Source of the DNA: Dendrophyllia cribrosa
Taxonomy: Eukaryota; Cnidaria; Anthozoa; Scleractinia; Dendrophylliidae
Length of the DNA stretch: 64,000 bases
NCBI GenBank assembly: GCA_024195265.1
Contig: JAJLRJ010000009.1
Location: 5,365,182 to 5,429,181 of the forward strand
Direction of reading: 5' to 3'
The notes beneath the pieces were generated by a model. That model was not told the origin of the DNA. It searched no databases and saw only the letters and a program-made list of their open reading frames with translations. Below are positions 12,143 to 22,439 of the stretch, one piece after another; position 1 is the first letter of the stretch, and each line of letters opens with the position of its first letter. A program made the translations under genes and the position numbers.

Positions 12143-12285
12143 GAAATCTTTAGTAAGATGAAAACATGCCTCCATTGTTTTTACTTGAGAAGTATTGATA
12201 AGGTCCTTTAATTTTACAAACTTAAATTACATAACTCAGTTAATGGATGTTTATCACCAGTTTGTAAGACAAAGTTAATCCTTTT

Positions 12286-13227
12286 TTAATCTGATGTCTC
12301 CTCTGCGTCCATGCAAAATATTTTCATCATTGTGTTTTTCATAATTTCGCGCATTTCTCGATATCGCCAGCAATAAACGAGAGGGTTTAATGAAGAACTT
12401 AGAAGAACCAGGAATAATGATGCATTGCTAATCATCAAAAACGAAATTCGTAAACTATTAATTATATACAATATTGCAGACGTATTAAATGGAAGATAAC
12501 AAGTCAAGAAAACACGGTATATAAACAAAGCATTGTAGGCAGACTTCTTTTGTCGGAGTAGTTCCACTGCTTCGGCATTTTGCACCTGAATTTGGGTTTG
12601 TATTTGATTCTGGTGATGTCGTACAACTTTGTAAATACGAATATATGCAGCAGTCATCAGGGGAAGACCAACAGATACGAAAATCGCTGGTACAATGTCA
12701 TTGCCTTCTGGAAGTGAAATGTATATGGAAGCAGCGACAACACTTGTTAACCATAAAGCCACCAACGCTATAATGATACGTTTTGAAGTGACAAGTTCTT
12801 GATATCGAAGATGGAGCAAAACCGCGAGAAGTCTATCGACTGCAATGGCGATTACAGTTAAAAACGATGAACAACAGAAAATATGGGTAAAAAAATAATA
12901 TACAGTTAAATTTGTTGGACACATTGAGTCAACGTTATAGTCTCCAGTCGATGCCATCTTCAACATCACTGTGATGTTAACAGCTGTCATTGGTTGCGAA
13001 AACATCCCTACAGCAAGATCAGAGAAAGCGAGACTCAGAAACAACTTCCTTACATTGGCGGGTATCGATGAGGCTTTCCAAAGAGCGCGAATAACTAGAA
13101 GATTTCCAACCACTGCCACCGGAGAAAATACAAAATATAAAACACATAAAGCCAACATGAAGTCTCCCTCAAGGTCAACAAGGTTCGTTAGATCTTCCAA
13201 CCTTTTTTTGCAGAACTGGGCGGCCAT
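12286..13227 (-). CDS. Orphan rhodopsin-class (class A) GPCR, 313 aa
   Basis: A single-exon seven-helix receptor predicted to sit in the plasma membrane and couple to G proteins. Visible marks are TM1 GNLLVIRALWK, TM2 LSLAFSDLAVG, the end of TM3 AVDRLLAVLLHLRY (DRY is DRL), TM6 CYLPF in place of CWxP, and TM7 NPLVYCWR (NPxxY). The TM3 cysteine is present (SMCP), but the second extracellular loop is very short and has no cysteine, so the usual disulfide is absent. That, with the LRY phrase, recalls the melanocortin/adenosine (MECA) group. The ligand is unknown. The start gives an extracellular N terminus of about 25 residues without a signal peptide, normal for this class. Sister copies are at 15080-16015 and, truncated, at 10990-11349. 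Confidence 0.93.
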   Translation of the reverse strand: MAAQFCKKRLEDLTNLVDLEGDFMLALCVLYFVFSPVAVVGNLLVIRALWKASSIPANVRKLFLSLAFSDLAVGMFSQPMTAVNITVMLKMASTGDYNVDSMCPTNLTVYYFFTHIFCCSSFLTVIAIAVDRLLAVLLHLRYQELVTSKRIIIALVALWLTSVVAASIYISLPEGNDIVPAIFVSVGLPLMTAAYIRIYKVVRHHQNQIQTQIQVQNAEAVELLRQKKSAYNALFIYRVFLTCYLPFNTSAILYIINSLRISFLMISNASLFLVLLSSSLNPLVYCWRYREMREIMKNTMMKIFCMDAEETSD

Positions 13228-13588
13228 CGTTTAATATTCTGATCGATCTAAAAGTTGGAGTAACGTTCGTCGCAACCTTTATGAGCCACCTGCATTATAG
13301 CTGCTTCTTATATGACACTATCTGTCAAAATACATGCTGCAGACTACTGTTTTATTCATAATTTATTCCAAGCAGGACCCGAACTGTTTGCTTAAGCAAA
13401 AAAGCAGTTTTGAATTTTTAAAGATGTTGTTTCCTTACGTACATGTATACAGTAGAATCCCGATAACTCGAACCTCCAGGGAAGAGGGAAATTTGGTTTG
13501 AGATATCGGAGGTTCGAGTTATCGAGGGTAAATTTGCAAGCAATCTTAAGCCAAGGGAACTTGAAAAATTTTGGTTCGAGTTAGCGAG

Positions 13589-14419
13589 TAGGCTCGCCTA
13601 CCAGCCGCTGTTCAGGAAACGAGCCCGCGCTCCTCCGCCGTAAAGACGGTTGGACGCGTAAACACCGTTATTGATAATTTCCTCCAATCAGAAAGTTTGC
13701 CTGCTCAAATCGAGCAGGCGAATAAATTATTTTTCTAGAGCATAGTTTCAAAATGGCGGATGCTAAGGAGTTGTTTGATTTGGCGTGCGATCGTGTTGTA
13801 GAGAGATTTAAACTTCAAAATCTCAAAGTTTTACAACGGAAAGCGCTGGAAAAGCTGGTTGACGGTAAAGATTTGTTCGTTATTCAACCTACAGGATCAG
13901 GCAAGTCCCTTATTTTCCAATCCGCACCGGTGATTTTCGATATTGTGAAAGAGACGAGTTTTAAGTCCATTGCTGTCGTTATTTCACCCCTGACTTCGCT
14001 AATGGTAGATCAAGTAAAATTCCTAAAATCAATAGGCATTGCTGCCGAGTTTATTGGCGAAGATCAAAGGACGAGGACGCGAAAAAATCCGTTGAAAGGA
14101 GAGACTGCGAGATCGTCTTTGGATAACCGAAGTCATGTTTTTGTTCTGATCGAGGGAGAAAGATGTTGTCGAGTGAAGTCTACTGAAGAGAGATTGTGCC
14201 TGTGTATGAAGCTCACTGTATTTCACACTGATATATATAGACATAATGACCAGATCTGGCGCTACATAACGTGTGTTTGACATATCTGGTGACCAGTAGC
14301 GATGCATAAATTAAATTTTGAATTTACGTCATAGACACGATCGGTGGCCCACGCGTCCAGCCGTTCTTCTCGGGGAGGCTCAGAGACCGGACGCGAGAAA
14401 GCGGCGGGAATCGAGCCTA
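13589..14419. mobile_element. Mutator-like TIR element carrying a RecQ fragment
   Basis: The element is bounded by TAGGCTCG and its complement CGAGCCTA. Both are followed inward by imperfectly matching arms that still agree near 65 bases in ('acggttggacgcgt' against the complement of 'acgcgtccagccgtt'). The nonamer GTTAGCGAG flanks it on both sides (13580-13588, 14420-14428). A 9-bp TSD with long TIRs is the hallmark of Mutator-like elements. No transposase is present. The cargo is a broken RecQ-type helicase gene. It is inserted into the Tigger-like MITE at 13450-14454. Confidence 0.75.
13753..14230 (+). pseudogene. RecQ-type DNA helicase, 5' part, frameshifted
   Basis: The frame opens with ATGGCGGATGC and reads a RecQ-like N terminus. 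'LQRKALEKLVDGKDLFVI' is followed by Walker A QPTGSGKSLIFQ (about residues 46-57) and motif Ia VISPLTSLMVDQV (about residues 76-88). After EFIGEDQ the frame is lost. Other frames continue the helicase: DEDAKKSVER, then EIVFG with a stop, then IVPVYEAHCIS at about 14193-14224. This last is a decayed motif II, where RecQ proteins have DEAHCIS. The protein therefore ends about one third of the way through a normal RecQ core (about 350-400 residues) and has at least two frame breaks. It is not a working helicase. It lies wholly inside the 9-bp-TSD element. Confidence 0.8.
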
Positions 14420-14454
14420 GTTAGCGAGAGGTTCGAGCTATCGGAATTCAACTA

Positions 14455-15079
14455 CACAGAGTTGTTTCTATCATTAGTTTCTAAAGAATGGCAGTTACAC
14501 GTCCTCGATATTTTATATGATAGTTTGAATGGATGTGTGGATGCGACTTTGTTTTTCACACTGATTATGATTATGGGTGGCAACACATTCAAATATACGC
14601 TGTTAGAATATGTTATATTTATACATTCAAAATTATCTATGATAGCAAGTATCGTTTCAATCAGGTGAATATATAAAATGTTGAGACGTAGGATAAAATA
14701 TAGCTCATAGAACAAAGTTCAAGATCATTATGTAAAATGTCAAGCGTATGACACAATAAACAGACTGAAGTATTGTATTGTAGTTGTAAGCGGAGCGGAT
14801 GCGCTGTCAACATAAAATTGCTCGCATCAAAATTCACTTGTGTATGATTAAAATGTCCCTTTATTAACATCTTGTTAACATATTGATATGAAAACATGCC
14901 TACATTTGTTTTAATTAACCGTTGTAAAACAAATTAAAATCGCATCCTTTTTAACGGTTATGTCTCCTCCTCGTTCATGCATAATATTTTTAATATTTTT
15001 TTGCTCAAGACTTCCATAGCTATTAATGGATGCTGATCACCACATAGTAATAAAACTTAAGATCGCGCCTTTTTTAATC
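14455..15079 (-). repeat. 3' flank of receptor 2, with a relic receptor tail
   Basis: Sequence from 14790 to 15079 repeats the 3' flank of receptor 1 ('gcggatgcgctgtcaacat', 'gtatgattaaaatgtcc', 'tggatgctgatcaccac'). At about 14955-14995 a minus-strand relic of the receptor tail, ending in stop-EEE-like codons, shows another erased copy. Bases 14455-14790 hold nothing recognisable. Confidence 0.6.
14860..14865 (-). terminator. Polyadenylation signal of the 15080-16015 receptor
   Basis: Minus-strand AATAAA about 215 bases after the stop codon, in the same conserved 3'-flank context as the signal at 12137-12142. Confidence 0.5.
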
Positions 15080-16015
15080 TTATGTCTCTTCCTCGTTCCT
15101 GTGAAATATTTTCTTCACTGTGCTTTTCACAATTTCGCGTATTTCTCTATATCGCCAACAGTAAACGAGAGGATTAAATGAGGAATTTAGAAGAACCAGG
15201 AATAATGAGGCATTTCTACTCATCAGAAACGAAATTCGTAAACTGTTAGTTATATACAATATTACTGAGATACAAAAAGGAAGATAACAAGCCAGGAAAA
15301 CAAGGTAGATAAACAAAGCATTATAGGCAGACTTCTTTTGTTGGAGTAGCTCCACTGCTTGGGCATTTTGCATCTGAATTTGGCTTTGTATTTGATTCTG
15401 GTGATGACGTATAACTTTGTAAATACGAATATATGCAGCAGTTGTCAGGAGAAGACCAACAAATCCACAAATCACTAATACAATTTCATTACCTTTAGGA
15501 AGAAAAATATATATGGAGGCAGCAACAAAACTTGTTAACCATAAAGCCACCAACGCAATAATGACACGTTTTGAAGTGACAAGTTCTTGATATCGAAGAT
15601 GGAGTAAAACCGCGAGAAGTCTATCGACTGCAATGGCGATAATTTCTAGAAACGATGTAAAAGCGAGAAAAATGGTTAAAAAAAAATATACATTTAAATG
15701 TATTGGACACATTGAGTGATAGTTATAGTCTCCAGTCGATACCATTTTGAACATCACTGCGATGTTAATAGCTGTCATTGGTTGCGAAAATATTCCGACA
15801 GCAAGATCAGAGAAAGCGAGACTCAGAAACAACTTCCTTACATTGGTGGGTATCGATGAGGCTTTCCACAGAGCGCGAATGACAAGAAGATTTCCAAGAG
15901 CTGCCACCAGAGAAAACACAAAGTTTAAAACACACAAAGTCACCATGAAATCTTTCTGAAATTGAACAAGTTTCATTTGTTCATCCAATTGTTTAATGCA
16001 GGACTGGGCGGACAT
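15080..16015 (-). CDS. Orphan rhodopsin-class (class A) GPCR, 311 aa
   Basis: A close paralogue of the receptor at 12286-13227, also without introns. The motifs are the same: GNLLVIRALWK (TM1), LSLAFSDLAVG (TM2), AVDRLLAVLLHLRY (end of TM3), a long glutamine-rich third intracellular loop (HHQNQIQSQIQMQNAQ), CYLPF (TM6) and NPLVYCWR (TM7). The TM3 cysteine (SMCP) has no partner in the short second extracellular loop. The tail ends NEEET. Differences from the paralogue cluster in TM3, TM4-TM5 and the extracellular loops, where ligand contacts are expected, while intracellular parts are nearly unchanged. This fits diversification for different ligands (inference). Full length and apparently functional. 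Confidence 0.93.
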   Translation of the reverse strand: MSAQSCIKQLDEQMKLVQFQKDFMVTLCVLNFVFSLVAALGNLLVIRALWKASSIPTNVRKLFLSLAFSDLAVGIFSQPMTAINIAVMFKMVSTGDYNYHSMCPIHLNVYFFLTIFLAFTSFLEIIAIAVDRLLAVLLHLRYQELVTSKRVIIALVALWLTSFVAASIYIFLPKGNEIVLVICGFVGLLLTTAAYIRIYKVIRHHQNQIQSQIQMQNAQAVELLQQKKSAYNALFIYLVFLACYLPFCISVILYITNSLRISFLMSRNASLFLVLLNSSFNPLVYCWRYREIREIVKSTVKKIFHRNEEET

Positions 16016-16156
16016 GATAATCTTTGTTATCTCAATCGATCGTTTCTTCTCTACAAGTTTCCGTCTTTAAAGTAAGCCCGACCGTTTATTAAGCACCGCA
16101 TTAGAGCTGTCCTTTATAACAACCCTTGTTATAATAAAGTTTCGATATAACGCGCG

Positions 16157-16884
16157 CTCTGATTGGTTGAAAGAGCGTGCTTTATCAGAGTACAGATGCA
16201 CGGAGTAATTGTGTCACGCCATCAACCAAAAAATGGCCGACCAATTCCCGGACTTCTCTCCGACTGTTGTTCATTCACGAAACACAGCACAGCAGTTTGT
16301 TAAGTACCAGCCACAAGCCTCGAGCAGCTTGTTTTCTAATTGTCATGTTGATAACGTACAGGTTTTCATGAGCCACAATTCGGCCGGATTTCATTGAATA
16401 TTTTACTGTTCGATCCTGTTTTTGGACTGAAAAACTACAAGCACTCGTGTTAAATTCGATTCTGTTTGTGAACTTTGATGGTTTGTGAACTTTGATGGTT
16501 TGACATTTTGACAGCTTTGGTCTTATTCAACCAATCAAATTGTTTGAACCATTCTAACAAGGATTGTGATTGGCTAATTTTAGCGTGCTTTATGAGAGTA
16601 CAGATTCACGCTCACGCCACCTCTGTTCGTTTGGAAATTAAAGTTTGTTTTGAAAATTACGTGAATGCGTGTGGAAATTAATGGCTTCTTTATCATAAAA
16701 CAAATAAAGAAGCCCCGACTGTGCTCTGTTCTGTTGTAAAGCACGCAGGAAGCGGCTAGAGCACTCAAGAAGTAGGGAGAAACACTCGCCTGCGGCTCAT
16801 GTTTCCCCCTACTTCTTTCGTGCTCTAGCCACTTCCTGCGTGCTTTACAACAGAACAGAGCACAGTCGGGGCTTCTTTATTTGT
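16157..16884. repeat. Short repeats and a 184-bp foldback
   Basis: Bases 16157-16215 and 16564-16615 share 'gattgg ... agcgtgctttat.agagtacagat', a direct repeat. Bases 16701-16884 are a near-perfect hairpin: the arm CAAATAAAGAAGCCCCGACT on the left returns as its complement on the right, with about 80-base arms and a loop of a few bases. It is probably a foldback MITE. No gene is present. Confidence 0.75.
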
Positions 16885-17002
16885 TAATTTTATAACACCT
16901 GCTGCAGTTTGTGAATTAATATGGCACATCACGAATATACACGTTTGACCATGGAGTCTATATTCTCGGCATTTTATCGTGTCATAAAAAATATTTTTTT
17001 CA

Positions 17003-17155
17003 CTTAGAGTTTAATACTTTAATGGGTAGTAAGAGCTGATTAAGATCAGGCAAAAACAACCCAGGAATGTTTTCACTGTATAAAGACAAATAAAAAATCA
17101 TACGTGTTTTGCTGTCGCCTTCATAATTGGCGAGGTCTTCAGCTGCGCCTGAGCT
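17003..17155 (-). repeat. Detached GPCR-unit flank
   Basis: Matches 11345-11510 upstream of the truncated receptor ('tttaatgggtagta', 'aaaaatcatacgtgttt', 'gctgtcgccttcat'). It extends the footprint of the receptor array to about 17.2 kb although no receptor coding sequence remains here. Confidence 0.6.
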
Positions 17156-17159
17156 GTTT

Positions 17160-18491
17160 AATTTAATATCAAAACAAAACAAAAAAAAGCCTGGCTTGCA
17201 ATTAACGCCTTTAAAGATCGATTTTTCTACGTATATGCTTCAGTAGTTATTTTGCCGATTCAGAAAATTCTATATAAAACCGTAGTACCATGAGACATTC
17301 AATGTTTTTTCCTTTTATAAGGAAGACTTAATTATTTATTAACCGTACGGTTGTCTTTTGACAAACGCGCGACGTGCACTCGTCATGCTTTGACGCATAC
17401 ATCAGCTGATTTTCCTATCAAAAAGTAGCGCGCGCAGCTCACCGGAAATAAAAATACTGCGTAAAATCGCGCGAACCGGAAATAAATCGTGCATAAAATA
17501 TTCCTCTTTATCTCAAAACTTTGCTCGGTGACCTATGTTGAAATTTTTCATGCAAGTAGCATTCAACTTTATCTAACATTTGAGACATTTTGGAAAAAAA
17601 ACTGTACAGTGGAATTTTTTTAAATCTTTAAAAGGCCTTTTTCGATTTATCTCGATTTCCACAATACAGATTTTTTTCAAATTTACACAGGAGGTGAGGG
17701 ATATTGCAAACTTTTAAAAACGCTTATAAAAAACATAGGTCACCAAGTTAGTTTTAAAGATAGATTTAAAAAACTGACTTTTGAGGGGTATCTCTTTGGA
17801 GGGTTATAGTTACCATGACAACAGATATGACGTCATAAATGGTCTTGAAGGAAACTTTAACAACCATGTCATAAGCTTATCTACAATTTGTTTCAGAGAC
17901 TAAAACCATAAAATTTTAATGTGTAATTGTTCTGACATGTACATAAGCTGTAAGAAACCCTTTCGAGCCTCCTTAAGGGTAGAAAATCGAGATTTGATAC
18001 CTTTTTTAAGGCCATATCTTTTTCGTTTTGCGCGTTGGGGTGGATACTGCAATTTAGTGACCCTATCTAAGGAATATCTAAGAATCGCAATACCAAAAAT
18101 ACCAAAAAGGATACCCTATTTAAGGACTGAGCACCTCAAAAACCCTACCCTTTCGGGCGGCACATACGTATATAGCGTATATAAGGGAGTACTCCCCCGG
18201 GTGCAAGTCTCAGCAAGACGCATTCGCATTGGCCGGACATTGAAATGTACAGAAACAGGCTCTTGGTTAGAAATACATTAGTAATGTATTGGGGTTTAAC
18301 AAGTTTTGATGAAAGGACCACTCAAAGAGATATTTAGAAGGGGAAGCATACTCTGACAGTCGTAATTGAAGCCCCCTGATAACCGATGGAAATTTTGAAA
18401 GAAGTCTCCAGTCGAAGGAACAGACAACTGTTCAGTTCAACCAGCTTAGAACCTGGTTGAAGCGGTTGAAAACGATGAGTAACGTCCGCTG
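17160..18491. other. Gene-free stretch with small repeats
   Basis: An inverted pair, CGGTGACCTATGTT (about 17525) and AACATAGGTCACC (about 17738), may mark a short element. Bases 18010-18200 resemble, in reverse orientation, one end of the G-tract element at 55350-55779 ('cctaccctttcgggcgg', 'gggagtactcccccggg'). No gene was recognised. Confidence 0.5.
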
Positions 18492-18697
18492 GCATATTGG
18501 TAGCCTGCATGACAGGCGCTTTATGAGCCAAGCGGGGCGAGCGAACCTTTTCGCGCGGAGCGCGACACGAGCGCGAAACGCGAGACGAGGGAAGGAAAAA
18601 ATTTCTCGTTTGTTTACGCTTCATAGCGAACCCAGCTCTGCAGGCTCTAATTCATTAGTGACTGAAGATGAGGGTTTTGGCGGTGGACGAATTGTTA
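18492..18697. repeat. Left end of a TAGCCTGC element plus shared repeat
   Basis: GCATATTGG (18492-18500) is followed by TAGCCTGCATGACAGGCGCT, a terminus of the same style as the 9-bp-TSD elements here. The matching right end, followed by the same GCATATTGG, is not nearby but at 38172-38200. Downstream, 18598-18697 is nearly identical to 38292-38391. Both loci look like differently deleted copies of one repeat that contained the same inserted MITE. Confidence 0.6.
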
Positions 18698-18700
18698 TTA

Positions 18701-18921
18701 AGGTCCGTTTACACAGGCGATTTTTGTGGCGATTTTTACGGCGATTTTTGCGGCGATTTACGCGGCGATTCCAAATCGCGCGTGTAAACTAGCGGCGATT
18801 TCATGGCGATTTCGTGGCGATTTGTCGCCACGAAATCGCCGCTATTTCGAACTTGCTCGAATTTAGACGCGATTTACCGGCGATTTTTCCGCTGGAGGGT
18901 GACAAAAACCTACTTTGACGT

Positions 18922-18958
<37 letters not shown>

Positions 18959-19516
18959 CCCGCAAGGGTGTTTTGTCGCAAACATGGCGGACGCTGTTTG
19001 CACACCTTCGAAGTCTCCAAAAAAGAAAGGAAGCAAGAAAACTTGGACGGCTTTAGAAGAAGAGTATATAATTAACCGTTGGGCAGAGAAAGAGTGCCTC
19101 TTCAATACATGTACATGTTCACCCGACTACAAGCGGTTGGATAAGAAAATCGCTGCAAGAGTTGACATTCAGCGAGTAAGGATTAAATGATGAGTTTGGT
19201 AGCACATTTACTGGTAAGTAGTGTTCTTTTTTATAAAGATGAATATAACCATTCATGTTACATGTTACGTTTTCATTCGCAACAAAGTAGCAAAATTGGA
19301 GACATGGTGCTGTCGTGCTTTGTGTTAACATATCGCATGCGCTCTGCGATGACCGCTGCAAAAAGGTCATAAAATTGCCAAGAAATCGCCACGAAATTGC
19401 CACGAAATCGCCATAAAATCGCCGCTAGTTTACACGCGCGATTTGGAATCGCCGCGTAAATCGCCGCAAAAATCGCCGTAAAAATCGCCACAAAAATCGC
19501 CTGTGTAAACGGGCCT
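18701..19516. mobile_element. PIF/Harbinger-like non-autonomous element, 816 bp
   Basis: The left end is AGGTCCGTTTACACAGGCGA, and the right end mirrors it (TCGCCTGTGTAAACGGGCCT). TTA flanks both sides (18698-18700, 19517-19519), the Harbinger target. Each arm is about 110 bp and built of repeated 'gcgattttt(g/a).(g/c)g' units. The interior has a C tract of about 33 bases (18923-18955) and one coding first exon with a Myb-like start. The transposase is missing. Confidence 0.8.
18984..19175 (+). pseudogene. First exon of a Myb/SANT-like protein, internally deleted gene
   Basis: ATG follows the C tract. The 64 codons read MADAVCTPSKSPKKKGSKKT and then a tryptophan-containing helix (TWTALEEEYIINRW), resembling the first helix of the Myb/SANT-like proteins that accompany Harbinger transposases. 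A good splice donor (AGCGA|GTAAGG) follows at 19176. In this copy the rest of the gene has been deleted, since the element's right arm begins within 200 bases. It would have been the DNA-binding partner needed for Harbinger transposition. It is probably not translated into a working protein. Confidence 0.6.
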
Positions 19517-19677
19517 TTAGGGTGGATTTCCACTGTCGCGTAATTTTAACGTGCGTAAATAAAAATAAGAGACGATGTATGAACAGCTCGCGTAAACTTT
19601 TACGCAAGCTGTTCATACATCGTCTCTTATTATATTAACGCACGTAAAAATAACGCAACAGTGGAAATCCACCTTTA
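19517..19677. mobile_element. Foldback MITE, about 155 bp
   Basis: The ends are GGTGGATTTCCACTG and CAGTGGAAATCCACC. The middle is a perfect hairpin (GACGATGTATGAACAGCT with its complement). Direct repeats CCTTTAGGG lie at both edges (19514-19522 and 19672-19680). It abuts the Harbinger-like element on its left and shares its TTA. Confidence 0.75.
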
Positions 19678-20045
19678 GGGAGCTTAAGCAACCACGACGC
19701 CGACGGCAGCGAGAACGGCACAAAACAATAGGCTTAATGAGCGAAAACAATGCCTCTGCACGTGCGTTTTACATTTTGGTACATTTCTTTGCCGTTCCCT
19801 GCAAAACAACAACGTCAAATGATCAAATTATAGGTTTTTTGGAGAACGTGAACACATAACGGTTAATTTTCCTTTCTCCATTTGAACTAGAAAGCCGTCC
19901 CTTCAAATTCAGCTCTTGGACAATCCAGTCACATTAGACAAACTAAACAAATTGGAGCAACTGCAAAGTAGTTTAAAATAGCACTAATCCTCTTTTCAAG
20001 TGACGTTTTCTTTGGCGTTGCCGTCGTCGTTGCTTAAGCTCCCTA
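19678..20045. mobile_element. MITE, about 370 bp, third of three in a row
   Basis: The ends are GGGAGCTTAAGCAACCACGA and its partner TCGTTGCTTAAGCTCCC, with TTA on the left and TAA on the right. It is non-coding. Together with the two preceding elements it makes an uninterrupted 1.35-kb block of DNA transposons. Confidence 0.75.
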
Positions 20046-22439
20046 ATAGACTGATTTAGCAAAGAGAACGCGACGTCAGTTGAGGACGGGAGAGCGCGCA
20101 GAATAGTCTGGACCCGACTTCCGGTGATCACGAAGACGTCCTCCGGTCAAGGTCGCGTCACGTTCACGACGGCATTTTTGTTGTTTTCACGTCCTGATGA
20201 CAACGGGAAGATTTGTGCTTTTTTTTTAAGCGGAGAAGGTGAGAGAATTTCTTTTAATTCATAAAATAATCATTTTAGCTATTGTTTCTGTGTCCACAAA
20301 GACTTGTTTTAAGATTGTGATTTTCAGAGGCCAATCAAATGTGACATAAAACGTTGCTAATAAACTACCTACGAAGTTGATATGTTGCTTTCCTTGAGTT
20401 TGGATGTATCTCCGACACAATTTTGTCCTGGAGGTCCTTAAGTCATGCTGTTTTGCTTCAGTCTTTCAGTTTTCGGATAAATAAAAAATAAATTGTCAAC
20501 TTTGCCATTTTTATCTCCTGTAAGTTAATGTTTAACTTACAGGAGTATAATGTGGTCTAACATGCATTCTTTGTGCATTTTTGTTAGCAACATTTTTGTT
20601 AGATACTATTAATAGACTTTTTAGTGAATTTGTGGGGACATTCTTGTTGCATTTTTGTTAGCACATTTTTGTTAGATACTATCAATAACAACACAAGAGT
20701 CGAGTAGCATATTTTTTGAAAGCGGTTTAGCGAGCGCATGTTTGTGGCCTGACAAAGCGATATATTCATACGTTGATGATTTAGTTAACTAAGATTTTAG
20801 AGAACGTTAGAAGAGAGCAATTTATTTGGCCGTATTTTATCAAAAATTCAAGCTCTCGTTATTTTGTTTATTCTGAATTAGAGTGATTCATTTGTAGCGC
20901 ATGTTTGTGGCCTGACAAAGCCATTATTAATATTCATAGCTTGATTTAGTGAACTAAGACTTCAGACAACGTTCCAAGAGAGAGCAATTTATTTGGCTGT
21001 ATTTTATCAAAAATTCAAGAGTTCTTGAGACATATCCTTTTAACCTAAACCGCTTATTTCAATGAAGGTCAATAAACAGGTCGATTTTAATTAAATGCGT
21101 CATAAAAAAAAAAGAAATATTTCCAGAATTTCTATATAAAATAAAATAGATATTTTCAAACGAAAGGAAAAGAAATGTAATTGTGAAATATAGGTTTGGG
21201 TTATTAGAATTCTGAGTTTTTAAGTTTAGGTATTAGTACAAAACGCGTTTTTAGAGGCAAATATAAGAACATATGTTATATTCATGATATTTTTAGAAAA
21301 TAAGTATTTGATATCAAAGATTAAGGAAAGAAGCGGACGCATTTTGCCTGTCTACACGATCGCTGTTTTGAAAAATGCCTCGGCATTCAGTTAGGTAACA
21401 TTCCTACTGTTTAATTCTCTTCTGCATAGCAATGATTTCTGCGGCCTACGATTATGGCTTTTCATGTTTTTAGGAAACATGATTTTCACCAATAAACTTA
21501 TTGTTCGCTGTGGCATGTAGGTCATTATAGGTCATTCCCTGTTTTAGTAACTATGCATGTTCACTAGCCAGGTTCTCATGTTTCGTGAACTTTGTAATGA
21601 AACGTTTATTTATATGTATTTACTGCTGGCATGTTAGCAGCATGAAATTCGGTGGGAGTCTTTCTGGCTTTATCTGGATGGGAAATTTGGAAAAAGTATG
21701 AATATTCCCTTTATGATGTCAGATCAATAGGCCTTTGGAAATCGATCGGTCCGGTAGAGATTAATCATTTCTGTCATTTGTGCGCTTGAATTGGCTAATA
21801 TCCTTTATCTGTTGTAAAAATGAACTGATATTGTTTATAGCATTACGTTCCAAAGAAAGGGAAGAGAGAGTTTGAGGTAAGCAATAGCATTGTTACTATT
21901 GTTGCTGTACAGTGTTGAATCCATCTTACAACGGGTGCTTGAAAGTGATCAGAAAGAATTTCACAAACGCTGTATGTACATGTGAATAAAAAAGTTTTAT
22001 TTTATCAAGCGACATTAAGTGAGTAATCAGTAGAACATTTCTTGTGATTCTTGTACAGTGTATATTTCAGGATTACATGTACTGATTTTAAGGCCTCATT
22101 TTGCCGGTTCATTTTGGTCTGTTTTTTTTTTGGCTACGGGGCCTAGTTTTCCTTATGGATGGTTTAATATATCTGGTATTCCGTCGAACTGTGAAATGGC
22201 TTATTTAGCTTCACGATCCATTTATATACAGTAGTATAAAATGAGACAGGCAAAAGTCGTAAAAAAGTATTTTTAAAAAAGCCTTTAGAATAGCTTTCTC
22301 ATTAGATCACCCTAGGAATATATGACATGTTTGCTCGATAATATTGGTCCTTGATAATTTCAGCAGGGTTTCATGTTGACAATAGAACTGATTAGAATTA
22401 TTTTATCTGTCTATTATCCATGCCTTCATTGTAATAGCT
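20046..22439. other. Gene-free stretch with a tandem duplication
   Basis: Bases 20046-20160 ('tgatttagcaaagagaacgc') resemble the reverse complement of 37970-38090, a small dispersed repeat. Bases 20732-20850 are duplicated at 20895-21020 ('gcgcatgtttgtggcctgac', 'gagcaatttatttggc'). 'Catttttgttag' recurs near 20576-20680. No gene was recognised. Confidence 0.55.

Larger units (their letters stand above)
10410..12290. repeat. Tandem duplication of GPCR 3'-flanking DNA
   Basis: Block 10410-10760 is repeated at about 11705-12060, with a run of some 90 near-identical bases starting 'cttaaagcgagctcctgg' (10639 and 11939). Block 10780-10990 (polyadenylation signal to stop codon) matches 12095-12290 and again 14830-15080. 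The receptor unit has therefore been duplicated with its 3' flank at a spacing of about 1.3 kb. Confidence 0.8.
13450..14454. mobile_element. pogo/Tigger-like element split by an insertion
   Basis: The left end is CAGTAGAATCCCGATAACTC, preceded by TA. The right end reads GAGCTATCGGAATTCAACTA, its inverted partner with a few changes. Sub-terminal 'ggttcgagttatcgag' phrases occur inside the left arm. Without the 831-bp insertion at 13589-14419 it would be about 165 bp, a MITE. The TA duplication is visible only on the left (13448-13449). Confidence 0.65.
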
